Assembly (NCBI RefSeq): GCF_000701345.1
Contig: NZ_KL370777.1
Span: 1 to 64,000 of the forward strand
Source of the DNA: Bradyrhizobium sp. URHD0069
GTDB taxonomy: Bacteria > Pseudomonadota > Alphaproteobacteria > Rhizobiales > Xanthobacteraceae
DNA length: 64,000 nt
Direction: 5' to 3'
Of the stretch, positions 1-8,464 are shown piece after piece. The notes under the pieces were generated by a model, which saw only the letters and a list, made by a program, of their open reading frames with translations, did no database searches and was not told the DNA's origin. The translations under genes were made by a program, and so were the position numbers. Every line of letters begins with the position of its first letter. The first letter of the stretch is position 1.

Positions 1-301
1 TGGCACCTTTGAGACATGCCGACTGCATTGAGCAATGTCACCTTTCAGGGGTAACCCGGAAGACATTTGCTCGCAGCGAGTTCTTCTCTGTTTGACCCAG
101 GGCCGACGTCAGCGGCGATGTGCCAGTATCGTCGCCCACACAGTGGCCGAGCGCAATGTCGGCGCGCTCCGCTTCAAGCTTGACGTCCGAGCACCTGATG
201 GATTACGCGCAGGTTGCGACGGCGCCGTTACCGGTTTCACAGCATGGCGTCGGAATCGCTGGTATGCCAATGTAGTTGTGCCAAATCCGCAGGAGGTCAG
301 C

Positions 302-1096
302 ATGCGAACGGTTATGGTGGGAGCACTTTGCGCCATCGCAATGGTCGCGAACGCAAACGCTGCGATCAAGGAAGAGCCGGTCACCTATACGGACGGCGAG
401 GCCACCATGAAGGGCTTCGTCGTATACGACGACGCCATCGAAGCCAAGCGACCCGGGATCGTCATGGTGCATGAATGGTGGGGCATCACCAAGCACATCC
501 ATAACGAGGCGCGGAAGTTCGCGCAGCAGGGCTACACAGCCTTCATTGCCGACATGTACGGCGACGCCAAGACCGCCGACAACCCGAAGGACGCCGGCGC
601 GCTCTCGAATTCGGTGATGAAGAACCCCACGGTGATGGAGTCGCGCTTCAACGCAGCGCGGGACCAACTCGCGAAGCAAGCCTCGGTCAATCCCCAGCGG
701 ATCGGCGCCGTTGGTTACTGCTTCGGCGGCGCGGTCGTGCTGAACATGGCGCGTGCCGGCGCTGACCTCGCCGCCGTTGCGGGCTTTCACGCATCGCTTG
801 GTCTCAATACCCCAGCGCCGGCGCCGGGAACCGTCAAAGCCAAGATCCTCGTCCTGAACGGCGCGGACGATCCCTTCGTAAAGCGTGAGCAGTACGATGC
901 GCTCAAGAAGGATTTCGACGCAGCGAAGGCCGATTATGGGGTCATCGAGTATCCCGGCGCGGTGCACGCGTTCACGAACCCCGAAGCCACCGAGCTCGGC
1001 AAGAAGTTCAACCTACCGCTCAGATACGACGCCAAAGTGGATCAGGAAGCGAAGGCCGAGGCGGACAAGTTCTTTGCCGCCAACCTTCAAAAATAA
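302..1096 (+). CDS. Secreted dienelactone hydrolase family protein
   Basis: An alpha/beta-hydrolase of the dienelactone hydrolase family, 264 aa. The family hydrolyses lactone or ester bonds through a Cys-His-Asp triad. Seen here: HEWWG (residues 57-61), the nucleophile elbow GYCFGG with Cys140, an Asp in NGADDPF (about 189-190) and His222 in AVHAF. Residues 1-21 form a signal peptide ending ANA, so the enzyme should act in the periplasm. The reading frame is open upstream to position 35, but the ATG at 302 has AGGAGG directly before it and begins the signal peptide, so I place the start there. A hairpin terminator follows the stop. The substrate cannot be told from sequence; the family call is firm. 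Confidence 0.9.
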   Translation: MRTVMVGALCAIAMVANANAAIKEEPVTYTDGEATMKGFVVYDDAIEAKRPGIVMVHEWWGITKHIHNEARKFAQQGYTAFIADMYGDAKTADNPKDAGALSNSVMKNPTVMESRFNAARDQLAKQASVNPQRIGAVGYCFGGAVVLNMARAGADLAAVAGFHASLGLNTPAPAPGTVKAKILVLNGADDPFVKREQYDALKKDFDAAKADYGVIEYPGAVHAFTNPEATELGKKFNLPLRYDAKVDQEAKAEADKFFAANLQK

Positions 1097-1102
1097 ACAA
1101 AG

Positions 1103-1125
1103 AAGGCCACCCACATGGTGGCCTT
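1103..1125 (+). terminator. Hairpin terminator after the dienelactone hydrolase gene
   Basis: A 9-bp perfect stem (AAGGCCACC / GGTGGCCTT) with a 5-nt loop lies 6 bases after the stop codon. It is flanked by A-rich DNA upstream and a short T-rich tail downstream, so it could act in either direction. Confidence 0.75.
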
Positions 1126-1249
1126 TGCTTTAGGCCGCCCCGCGCTCGTGGCCTTATAGGCGAAGCGCGATCGGAAGCCGGCCAGGGAACTGTTTTGGCA
1201 ATTGCCGATTGAATGAGGGTCCCCCAACGCTTACGAGGAGGCTGCTGCC

Positions 1250-1408
1250 ATGCACCTTCACACATACCGGGACGAGAGCCGCTCCAGACATCTCGACCTG
1301 ATCGGTGGACGCGGGCATCCCTGGTCAATCGATCTGGTCGTCGTAGTAGCTTCGGGCATCTTGTTGATGGGTTTCGCCTGCGCCTTCGTGGCATTGTTGA
1401 TCCGCTAG
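1250..1408 (+). CDS. Small single-span membrane protein (52 aa)
   Basis: A 52-residue reading frame with a charged N-terminal part (RDESRSRH) followed by one clear hydrophobic segment of about 23 residues (VVVVASGILLMGFACAFVAL). A GAGGAG ribosome site lies 9 bases before the ATG. Single-span miniproteins of this form occur often in Bradyrhizobium, usually without known function. It is not part of an evident operon. Confidence 0.6.
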   Translation: MHLHTYRDESRSRHLDLIGGRGHPWSIDLVVVVASGILLMGFACAFVALLIR

Positions 1409-1508
1409 CCGACGGCACCGCTGCGACCCCCCGGCATCGTGCCTCACGCGGCGGCCGGCGCGGAAAAAAGTTATCGCGGCCGCGTATGCGTGCGTGCGGG
1501 GCCTTCGA

Positions 1509-1634
1509 TCACAAAAACAGAAAGGTGCCGATCAGCAAACCTGCTGCAAATGCCCAGAGGCCTAATGTGCAAGCTGAGATAACGCGGACGAGATTACGGA
1601 GGTCCTGCGGGATCTCGTGGGATTGATCCGTCAT
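1509..1634 (-). CDS. Small single-span membrane protein (41 aa)
   Basis: A 41-residue frame starting MTDQSHEIPQ, with a polar N-terminus and a C-terminal hydrophobic segment (about residues 19-41, LGLWAFAAGLLIG). An AGGGGG ribosome site stands before the ATG. It faces the preceding small membrane protein tail to tail. No function can be assigned; the composition and ribosome site argue for a real gene. Confidence 0.55.
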   Translation of the reverse strand: MTDQSHEIPQDLRNLVRVISACTLGLWAFAAGLLIGTFLFL

Positions 1635-1934
1635 TGCAGCCCCCTGCGGTGGCCACCAGCCCGTTACGGGAAAATCACACCTCTCCTCTTAGGTCCTCAA
1701 AGAAGGCAATTAGATGATCACGGGCGGATCAGGATTTGCGCCAGACCGGTAAATGGGCGCCGTCGTGTTGCGACGCGCTGTCCCAGATTCCGCTGGAGTG
1801 AGCACGCGCCGGGTGGTGCCGGCCCTCCAAACCAAGCGTATGGAAGCGCGCCTCAAGCGCGCAGTTGCCGCCGTGTCGGCTACGACGAGGTGATCGAATA
1901 AACTGCCAATTGCTGCAGTGCATCGTCCGGAAGT
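1635..1934. other. Intergenic stretch before the insertion sequence
   Basis: About 300 bases in which I see no convincing gene. Open frames here have no ribosome site and no recognisable composition. Confidence 0.5.
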
Positions 1935-1939
1935 GATGC

Positions 1940-1952
1940 TGTGGACGGCTCC
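1940..1952 (+). repeat. Left subterminal inverted repeat of the IS
   Basis: TGTGGACGGCTCC, exact reverse complement of 3299-3311. Confidence 0.75.
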
Positions 1953-2019
1953 TCCACCGGCACGCGAGTGCCATGGATGTGGGGGCTGTTAAGGCTCCCA
2001 CGATTCAGAGGAGCTAACC

Positions 2020-3051
2020 ATGCAGACGATCACAACAATCGGGTTCGACATCGCCAAGTCGGTCTTCCAGGTCCACGGAGTTGATGCCGCTGGCGAGGTA
2101 GTCATCCGCCGCCAGTTGAAGCGTCGCTACGTCCTGGCGTTCTTTCAGTCGCTGCCACCATGCTTGGTCGGCATCGAAGCTTGCGCATCGTCTCACTATT
2201 GGTCGCGCGAACTTCAGGCACTCGGCCATACCGTCCGATTGATGCCACCAGCCTATGTAAAGCCCTACGTCAAGCGGCAGAAGAACGATACTGCTGACGC
2301 TGAGGCGATCTGCGAGGCCGTCACCAGGGCAACCATGCGGTTCGTGCCAACAAAGACGCCTGAGCAGCAGAGCTGCCTGATGCTTCATCGAACCCGCCAT
2401 CTGTTCATCCGCCAGCAGACGGCTGTGATTAATTCGATCCGAGCTCACCTCGCCGAGTTTGGCATTGTCGCGCCGGTCGGGCGCAAAGGAGTCACGGAAC
2501 TGCTGCATGTTGTGGCCGACCCGAGCGACAAACGGGTGCCTGAGGTTACCCGTGCGTGCCTTGCCGCGCTCGGCGCTCAACTGCTCAGCCTCAAGGAGCA
2601 GATTTTGGAGTTCGATCGGATGATCATGGCCTGGCACCGGTCCAACCAGACGAGCAAGCGCCTTCATTACATTCCCGGGGTCGGTCCGATGCTGGCGACC
2701 GCTCTGGTCGCAAGTGTTGTTGACCCCAGGACCTTCCGATCAGGGCGTAACTTCTCGGCCTGGATTGGGCTCGTACCGAAGCAACACTCGAGTGGGGGCA
2801 AGGACAGGCTCGGCAGCATCAGCAAACAGGGCGACCGCTATCTACGCAGCCTGTTCGTCGCCGGGGCACTCGCCGTCATCCGCTACGCCAAGATCCACGG
2901 AACCGGGCACAGGCCCTGGCTCACGACGTTGTTGGCACGGCGCCCGACCAAGGTCGCCGCGATCGCACTGGCCAACAAGATTGCGCGAATGGCCTGGGCC
3001 ATGATGGCCAAGGGCGAGCGTTACAAGCAACCCGTCGCGCTGGCGGCGTAA
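2020..3051 (+). CDS. IS110-family transposase (DEDD type)
   Basis: A 343-aa recombinase of the IS110/IS1111 family, which moves a circular intermediate into target DNA. The N-terminal RuvC-like DEDD domain (about 1-155) shows D10 in GFDIAK, E53 in GIEACAS, and D90 and D93 in KNDTADAEAI. The C-terminal Tnp_20 part (about 205-340) shows the helix-hairpin-helix-like IPGVGPMLATAL and SAWIGLVP followed by a Ser/Gly-rich SSGGKDRLG. Length is normal for the family and no frame break is seen, so the element may still be active. GAGGAG lies before the ATG. Confidence 0.95.
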   Translation: MQTITTIGFDIAKSVFQVHGVDAAGEVVIRRQLKRRYVLAFFQSLPPCLVGIEACASSHYWSRELQALGHTVRLMPPAYVKPYVKRQKNDTADAEAICEAVTRATMRFVPTKTPEQQSCLMLHRTRHLFIRQQTAVINSIRAHLAEFGIVAPVGRKGVTELLHVVADPSDKRVPEVTRACLAALGAQLLSLKEQILEFDRMIMAWHRSNQTSKRLHYIPGVGPMLATALVASVVDPRTFRSGRNFSAWIGLVPKQHSSGGKDRLGSISKQGDRYLRSLFVAGALAVIRYAKIHGTGHRPWLTTLLARRPTKVAAIALANKIARMAWAMMAKGERYKQPVALAA

Positions 3052-3298
3052 ACGAGATCGCGCCGGACAGCCGGCGTGATGTGAAGGTTGGGAGGGCGAA
3101 CAGCACGTAATGCAGAGCCGGTCGATCCGGCGATCGGGACAACCCACTAGTGCCAGCGCATGATCGAATGCGGGGTTTTGACCGGGACCTGATCCGCGGA
3201 GGGCATTATGGCCAGCGGTCATGTGAACCGCACCTACAGGCCGAACACATGGCTGCACCGACCAAGCCTGCGACGTGAAGATTTCTCTTGCCAACCCC
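3052..3298 (+). ncRNA. Probable bridge-RNA region of the IS1111 element
   Basis: The roughly 250 bases between the transposase stop and the right inverted repeat hold no gene. In IS110-family elements a non-coding part of the element encodes a structured RNA that specifies target and donor; for the IS1111 group it is reported downstream of the transposase. Several short self-complementary stretches are visible (for example GCCGGACAGCCGGC at the start). I did not resolve the guide loops, so this is placement by analogy. Confidence 0.35.
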
Positions 3299-3311
3299 GG
3301 AGCCGTCCACA
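3299..3311 (-). repeat. Right subterminal inverted repeat of the IS
   Basis: GGAGCCGTCCACA, exact reverse complement of 1940-1952. Confidence 0.75.
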
Positions 3312-3431
3312 CATGGCACAAATGCGAAGTGGCGACCGGATCCGAAAAGGTCTGCTTCTCGGGGGTAGACCGGACGTGATTGTCACACAGCCAGGATGAC
3401 GCAAATGACCAGAAGGGCGGCTCGATTTTTA

Positions 3432-4214
3432 TCACGCCACCGTTTCAGATGCCTTCGGATGCGAGCCAGCCCGTTGCGGCAAAATAAGCAGACACCCGAT
3501 TATGAAAGCCGCAATGACCGCCGATGCAATCGGACGGTTCAATGCGAGACCACCATGGTTTAGGGGCTTGTCGAGAAAATCGCCAACGGTGGCTCCCAGT
3601 GGCCGGGTAAGAATGAAGCCAGCCCAAAATAGCGTCACCCGCGATACCTTCGTCCAGTAATAGGCGGCCGCGACCACTGCCAGTGCGGCACCGAATACGA
3701 TCGCTCCGCCTTCGTATCCGAGGCCCGTTGAATCGGCCATCCAGTCACCAAGAGCCGTGCCCAAGGTCTGCGAGAACGTGATTGCGGCCCAATAAAAAAC
3801 TTCCACTTTTGGCGTGTTAACACTGTCGACCGATATTGAGCCAAGCGACCAGTACCAAAGGCCGAGTGTCGCCAAAAGGCAGAATAACAAGATCGACGAA
3901 CCGCCGGTATAACCAATTCCCAAAGACCGATCCGCAAAATCGGCCATCGTGGTGCCAAACGTCGTGGATGCTATGATCGTGGCCCAGTACAGAGAGGGAT
4001 GAAACTTCTTCGCTACAATCTGAGTGGCAACGAGTGCGACGAGCGCCACAAAAAATAGAAGCGTTCCAGCCAAATACCCCCAATTGAGCGTCATGGTCAC
4101 GGTATCACCGCCGGTCTCGCCCAACGTGGTCGCGGCAATTTTTATGATCCAGAAAACGAGCGTGACTTCGGGAACTTTGCTCAAGGTATATTCGGCAGTT
4201 TGATTCATGCGCAA
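3432..4214 (-). CDS. Polytopic membrane protein with four internal repeats (COG4705-like)
   Basis: A 260-aa integral membrane protein with about eight hydrophobic segments. A motif of the form (T/P)-(L/F)-G-x2-x-(G/A)-D recurs four times at regular spacing: TLGETGGD, TFGTTMAD, TLGTALGD and PLGATVGD, each placed in a membrane segment. The repeats suggest a four-fold duplicated architecture. This matches my memory of the uncharacterised COG4705 family. Two starts are possible (4214, or the Met two codons later). It stands alone; the substrate or role is unknown. Confidence 0.75.
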   Translation of the reverse strand: MRMNQTAEYTLSKVPEVTLVFWIIKIAATTLGETGGDTVTMTLNWGYLAGTLLFFVALVALVATQIVAKKFHPSLYWATIIASTTFGTTMADFADRSLGIGYTGGSSILLFCLLATLGLWYWSLGSISVDSVNTPKVEVFYWAAITFSQTLGTALGDWMADSTGLGYEGGAIVFGAALAVVAAAYYWTKVSRVTLFWAGFILTRPLGATVGDFLDKPLNHGGLALNRPIASAVIAAFIIGCLLILPQRAGSHPKASETVA

Positions 4215-4517
4215 AGGTCACTCTACTTGGAGGCGGGAGTTTTTTGAACGCTACTGCCGAAAGCAGGCATAGTTTCGATAGCACGTTCAACAAAAATTGA
4301 GATTTGTCCGAGCTGAGTTCAGCCCGCGAAAAGGGGCGATCTCTTGTATCCGCCATGTCCTATCCGCCATGTCCGTTCATGGCACTTTTTCGGACATGGC
4401 GCGACGTCCGACTTGAGTCCGTAGTGCGCATTAAAGCGGACATCCGCCACGGCGAAGCAATATTGCTCATCTTCGCCGACCGCAGTGCGCCATTCTCGAA
4501 CTGCGATTGCGAGCGCG
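4215..4517. repeat. Intergenic region with a 14-base tandem duplication
   Basis: No gene is seen. TATCCGCCATGTCC occurs twice in tandem (4347-4360 and 4361-4374). The second copy can pair with GGACATGGCG at 4392-4401. The sequence resembles dispersed non-coding repeats of Bradyrhizobium. Confidence 0.45.
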
Positions 4518-5582
4518 TCACGCCGAACCGGATCCGCCCGCCACGATCTTCTCGTTCAGTTTTTGATCGACGGTCTGGACCGTGCGGTCGATCTCGGCAT
4601 TGGGCACTCCAAGCTGATGCGAAATCAACTTCACCAGCAGGTCGACGCGTTCGATGAAAGGCGCTCCCGCGGATACCGCACGGGCCGCCGATGAGGGTTT
4701 GAGAAGGCTTTGTGCCGCCTTGGCATATTTCTCGAAAGGCACCTGATCCTGCGGGTCAGCGCCGAGACGCCGGGCGACGGCGTCGACATGGTCATAGATC
4801 GCCTGTGAGAGCTTCAGATCACTGTGCACGGCATCGCGGATCGACTGCGGCTCGTTCGGCGTGATGCAGCGGTAATTCCCGGTCAACAGCATCGACCATT
4901 TGGCCAGCGGGACGAACAGCGAATCGAACACCTTGAGCTTCACCGGAACGTCATGGCCGTCCAGCTTCACCGCGTCGATGTCCTTTTCCAGCTTCCGAAG
5001 CAGCAGGTTATGTTTCTCATCTGCGAATGCCGCGGCCTTGAAGTTTGTCGGCAGGCCGACATGAAGGACATTCGCCGCCTCTTCCGGCGGGCGGAAGGCC
5101 TGCGGATCAGGTGAGCAGAGCGACACCAGTCCCGGCTTGAACCGCTCCCATACCTGCGCATTGGTGTAGGCCTCTTCCAGATCCATGTCCGCCAGTGCCG
5201 GGATCCGCTTAAGATAGGGCAAGGGCGGCATGTTCATGATCGAAAGACAAGGCAGCTTCGCCTCGGCGATTTTGATCATCAGAACCCGGATCGTATGGTT
5301 GGTGTATTGCGGCTCCTGCATCGCAAGCCCAACCAGGTCATAGCGGGATAGGTCGACATCTGCGGGCGTGATCGCGTCCAGAGTCCCAGGCAGGCCGCGC
5401 GAGAAGATCGCCCGGTGCACCGCCTCGTCACGCAGCTTGATGCGAACTTCAGTACCGTCGCGATTGATGAGTTCTGCGGTCTTGTTGCGACAAACCAGAG
5501 TCACGTTGTGACCCGCCATCAGCAGCTTTGTCCCCAGCAATGAGCCATACGAGGCTCCAAGGATCAGAATGTTGCGCGCCAT
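4518..5582 (-). CDS. Ketopantoate reductase-like NAD(P)-binding oxidoreductase
   Basis: A 354-aa protein with an N-terminal Rossmann fold (ILGASYGSLLG, residues 6-16, then a beta strand VTLVCRN) typical of the ApbA/PanE superfamily. The central and C-terminal helices contain KWSMLLTGNYRC, in the place where the family has its conserved Lys and Asn. Ketopantoate reductases reduce 2-dehydropantoate with NADPH, but this protein is longer (usual length about 300 aa) and there are no pantothenate genes nearby. I call the superfamily only. It is monocistronic. Confidence 0.75.
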   Translation of the reverse strand: MARNILILGASYGSLLGTKLLMAGHNVTLVCRNKTAELINRDGTEVRIKLRDEAVHRAIFSRGLPGTLDAITPADVDLSRYDLVGLAMQEPQYTNHTIRVLMIKIAEAKLPCLSIMNMPPLPYLKRIPALADMDLEEAYTNAQVWERFKPGLVSLCSPDPQAFRPPEEAANVLHVGLPTNFKAAAFADEKHNLLLRKLEKDIDAVKLDGHDVPVKLKVFDSLFVPLAKWSMLLTGNYRCITPNEPQSIRDAVHSDLKLSQAIYDHVDAVARRLGADPQDQVPFEKYAKAAQSLLKPSSAARAVSAGAPFIERVDLLVKLISHQLGVPNAEIDRTVQTVDQKLNEKIVAGGSGSA

Positions 5583-5972
5583 ACTCTCTCTTCCACCGAT
5601 TATGCTAGAATTTTCTCTAAGGCCCGATCCAAGCCAGCCTGAAATTTCCGCCAGGGGTCCGCGCGGGCACAGAAACGTAGTAGGCCAGGCCTTACATCAG
5701 ATGGGAGCAACCCCTTCTGGCAAGGAGCGTCGTGCTTATCGCAGTTTGATCGGTGTTACAATCACTAGCGGTTTTCACGTTCATCCTCTCATTGCCGAAC
5801 AAGGTATCTCTCAAGCACAGGCAGAACTGATTTGCCCGACAGCAAAAGCGGAATATCAAGCAGGACTCAACGACCCAAATCGCTGCAAGAGAATCGCTGT
5901 TCGCGTGGCGCTGGAGCCGCCTTCCGAGCATCCACTGAGCCTGGTAAAACACGGAAGTATCGGGAGACAGCC
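5583..5972. other. Gene-free stretch of 390 bases
   Basis: Only frames without recognisable composition or ribosome sites. It probably holds the promoters of the two flanking, divergently oriented genes. Confidence 0.4.
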
Positions 5973-7142
5973 ATGGGGACGATAAGTTATGCGGTTGCGC
6001 CCACGGCAGCTCTTGCTCTCGTACTTTTCGTCGCGCCGCCGGTTTTCATCGCTATCGATGCCATCAGCCCGGCCGATTCACCCATCTCGCGCGCCATCGG
6101 CAATCTCAGCTTCATTTCCCCTGCAATGGGGCAGCCGGGCACACTCACGAAGAAGCAATCGGATGCACTCAGTACATATAACGATGCCGTAAAAAACTTC
6201 GAGTCGATCCTGGGCCAGCGGCGCGCGCAGATCAATTCGAATCAACGGCTGCCGAATTTGCCGGGACAGGCACTCTACCTCGCACGCAACAATATGTTGA
6301 GCGCCTACAAAGACCTCACGGACGCGCTTCCGTCCAAAATCGGTGGGCCCAATAAATACGAAATCCCTCCGGCGTATTTTAACGCCAGTACCGAGCCGCT
6401 GCTCGCTGAGTACAGGAACCTTTTCGATCTGATGCAAGCGCCGCCCGTCAGCGCGCAAAAATCAGATACCCCATTCGAGGACGTCGTCGATTTGGGGACT
6501 GCGATTGCGCGAGCCAAGGGCCTTGATGCGGCGAATGCTGAAGCGGCAGGCCGTATCAGCCTGGGGCTGTTCTTTGCCGAGACAAATGGCAATCAAAACA
6601 TCGGGAATGCGCGCTCGAATAAATACAAGGGAAGTTTTCAAACCGGGCCATCGGAAGATCAAAACGGCCGGAAGAAGTGGGCAGCGATAAAGGCGTCGAT
6701 CGCAGCCCATGACTCTGCGCTGAGCCTGCGCGACGACAGGGAAGAGGCGCGGGCTGGTTATCTGGATCACCGGTTCAATCATTGGACCTCTGTGCGGGAT
6801 GCCCTGATGAACGCACACGCAGATATTTTCCCGCAGGTGCCGGCGATCGTGAAAAAACTGCCCAATCCGATCGATCAAATGAAGCTGTTCGAACTCATCC
6901 AGATTATTCCCGCTCCGACCAAATCCGCACTCAGGTCAGGCAGTTTGGTGAATTATAGAATCTCCGACCCGACGATCATGGGATATCTGCGAAACAACAG
7001 CATTTTCACCTTTGGACAGGCTGACAGGGCAAGAACATCTGCAACCTTCCGCGAAATTCTTGATGCGATGTGGCTATTCAATCCCAAATTTGAACAAGCG
7101 CTTGCCAGGTTCGACGAGATCAAGGCGCGGAAAAAGGATTGA
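5973..7142 (+). CDS. Exported protein with a possible lytic-transglycosylase-like motif
   Basis: A 389-aa protein with an N-terminal hydrophobic segment (about 8-28) acting as signal peptide or anchor. I do not recognise a named family. One region stands out: FFAETNGNQN (Glu203) followed by YKGSFQTG (about 218-225), which has the E-(S/T) and G-x-(F/M)-Q spacing of the lysozyme/SLT fold, where the Glu is the catalytic acid. The next gene is a peptidoglycan amidase, which supports a cell-wall role. The ATG at 5973 follows GGGAG; the frame is open further upstream but without a ribosome site. The function is a hypothesis. Confidence 0.7.
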   Translation: MGTISYAVAPTAALALVLFVAPPVFIAIDAISPADSPISRAIGNLSFISPAMGQPGTLTKKQSDALSTYNDAVKNFESILGQRRAQINSNQRLPNLPGQALYLARNNMLSAYKDLTDALPSKIGGPNKYEIPPAYFNASTEPLLAEYRNLFDLMQAPPVSAQKSDTPFEDVVDLGTAIARAKGLDAANAEAAGRISLGLFFAETNGNQNIGNARSNKYKGSFQTGPSEDQNGRKKWAAIKASIAAHDSALSLRDDREEARAGYLDHRFNHWTSVRDALMNAHADIFPQVPAIVKKLPNPIDQMKLFELIQIIPAPTKSALRSGSLVNYRISDPTIMGYLRNNSIFTFGQADRARTSATFREILDAMWLFNPKFEQALARFDEIKARKKD

Positions 7143-7217
7143 GAATCGGACCGCTTTTCTTCCTGATCCCACAACGTAACTGCTGCCAAACAAAACCGGT
7201 CCAGGGAAGTAGGATTG

Positions 7218-8201
7218 ATGTCGACAGGGAGAAAATTCGCCGAGTCTGGCTTTGGCGGTTGGCCTCGGCGCCGCACCATCATCGCCGCGATGGTCGCATT
7301 GGTGCTTCTGCCGATCGAGGTCAGCGATGCCGGCCGGCTGTCGGATGTCTCGTCAAAGCAGGACAGATCGCCAAAGCGTGTCGCCTCGCCAAAGCCAGCC
7401 ACCTTGGCGAAGCCTTCCGCCTCGCCAAAGTCCCGCACTGCAAAGCGTGCCGTCCCGAAGCCGGTGGCCTTGAAGCGTTTCGCCTCGAAACCGGTCGCAG
7501 TAGTCTGCGATCCCGCGAAATTCCGGATCGTTCTGGATGTAGGACATACCGCCAAATCGGAGGGCGCGATCAGCGCCCGCAACGTCGCCGAGTTCGTCTT
7601 CAATCTGCGCCTTACGCAGCAGATCGAGGAGAAATTGAAGGCTGAAGGTTTCGCCGCGACAAAGTTGCTCCTGACCGAAGGCAGGGGGAGGTCCAGCCTC
7701 TTCAGGCGTGTCGCCGCGGTAAACAATCTGCCGGCGCATCTCTTGCTGTCGATCCATCATGACTCCGTGCCCAAATCGTTCCTCGAGGAGTGGGAGTTCG
7801 AGGGCAAGAAAAGCCACTTCAGCGACCGCTTCAGCGGTTATTCCGTCTTCGTCTCCCGCAACAACCCGGACTTCAAGACGAGCCTCTCGTTCGCCGAACT
7901 GCTCGGCAAGGAAATGAAGGCCCAGGGCCTGCAATATGCCCAGCAATATTCGCAAGCCATCATGGGCCGGTACCAGCGCCCGCTGCTGAACAAGGAAACC
8001 GGCGTCTATAGCTACGATGAGCTCGTCGTGCTGAGAAAGACCAAGATGCCTGCCGTCCTGCTGGAGGCGGGCTCGATCATCAATCGGGACGAAGAGCTCA
8101 AGATGGATTCGCCTGAACGCCGGGACATCATCAGCAGCGGTGTCACGGCGGCTGTGAAGGAATTCTGTGATCCTCGATGGGGCATCCTCGGTCCGCTCTG
8201 A
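7218..8201 (+). CDS. N-acetylmuramoyl-L-alanine amidase (Amidase_3)
   Basis: Zinc amidase that cuts the MurNAc-L-Ala bond of peptidoglycan; 327 aa. A signal peptide or anchor (about 19-37) is followed by a Lys/Pro/Ser/Ala-rich linker (about 48-92) with repeated SPK and KP units, then the catalytic domain from about residue 100. Zinc ligands are H110 (DVGH), E125 (NVAEFVFN) and H180 (SIHHDS), and the catalytic Glu is E283 (LLEAGSI). All key residues are present. The TTG codon just before the ATG is less likely to be the start. It lies 75 bases after the putative lysozyme-fold gene, same strand. Confidence 0.92.
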   Translation: MSTGRKFAESGFGGWPRRRTIIAAMVALVLLPIEVSDAGRLSDVSSKQDRSPKRVASPKPATLAKPSASPKSRTAKRAVPKPVALKRFASKPVAVVCDPAKFRIVLDVGHTAKSEGAISARNVAEFVFNLRLTQQIEEKLKAEGFAATKLLLTEGRGRSSLFRRVAAVNNLPAHLLLSIHHDSVPKSFLEEWEFEGKKSHFSDRFSGYSVFVSRNNPDFKTSLSFAELLGKEMKAQGLQYAQQYSQAIMGRYQRPLLNKETGVYSYDELVVLRKTKMPAVLLEAGSIINRDEELKMDSPERRDIISSGVTAAVKEFCDPRWGILGPL

Positions 8202-8292
8202 TGGCGCGGTGAAGGCACCACAGACGGCAACTCGGCCGTATGGCCGCAGCCCGCGCGGATCCCGCCAGCCGAGTGCCGGCCATAACTAACAC

Positions 8293-8373
8293 TACAATCC
8301 ACCACCACGTAATCGCTTTCGCAGGCCGAAGAACTCGCCCTTGATGTTGAAGATCGCGATCGGCCGCTCGTCG
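8293..8373 (-). pseudogene. Internally deleted copy of the Rieske ferredoxin gene
   Basis: Two segments match the intact Rieske gene at 10072-10485. The first (about 8293-8320) matches its last codons (10076-10100) with one or two differences. The second (8321-8373) is identical over 53 bases to 10368-10420. The roughly 265 bases between them in the intact gene, including both iron-ligand motifs, are missing. This is a scar of duplication followed by internal deletion and cannot code for a functional protein. Confidence 0.85.
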
Positions 8374-8464
8374 GGCATCGTCAGCGTGATCGCTGACGTC
8401 CGAAACGTGCCATTAGCCGATATAGGGACGTGCAACGCATGGGAAACCGAATGTTAGACGCGCT

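Larger units (their letters stand above)
1935..3316 (+). mobile_element. IS110-family insertion sequence, IS1111 group
   Basis: About 1.38 kb built around one transposase gene. A 13-base inverted pair, TGTGGACGGCTCC at 1940-1952 and GGAGCCGTCCACA at 3299-3311, brackets the gene, with little DNA on the left (about 67 bases) and about 250 non-coding bases on the right. Subterminal inverted repeats set slightly in from the true ends are known for the IS1111 group, as is the lack of target duplication. The motif GAAGTG occurs just outside both ends (1930-1935 and 3326-3331) and may mark the junction. The exact ends are inferred. Confidence 0.75.

Noticed and set aside
203..967. 254-aa minus-strand frame across the dienelactone hydrolase
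   Set aside because: Antisense shadow; the plus-strand gene has signal peptide and full catalytic triad.
4347..4374. Two tandem copies of a 14-base unit, possible CRISPR-like repeat
   Set aside because: Only two direct units without spacers, and no cas genes.
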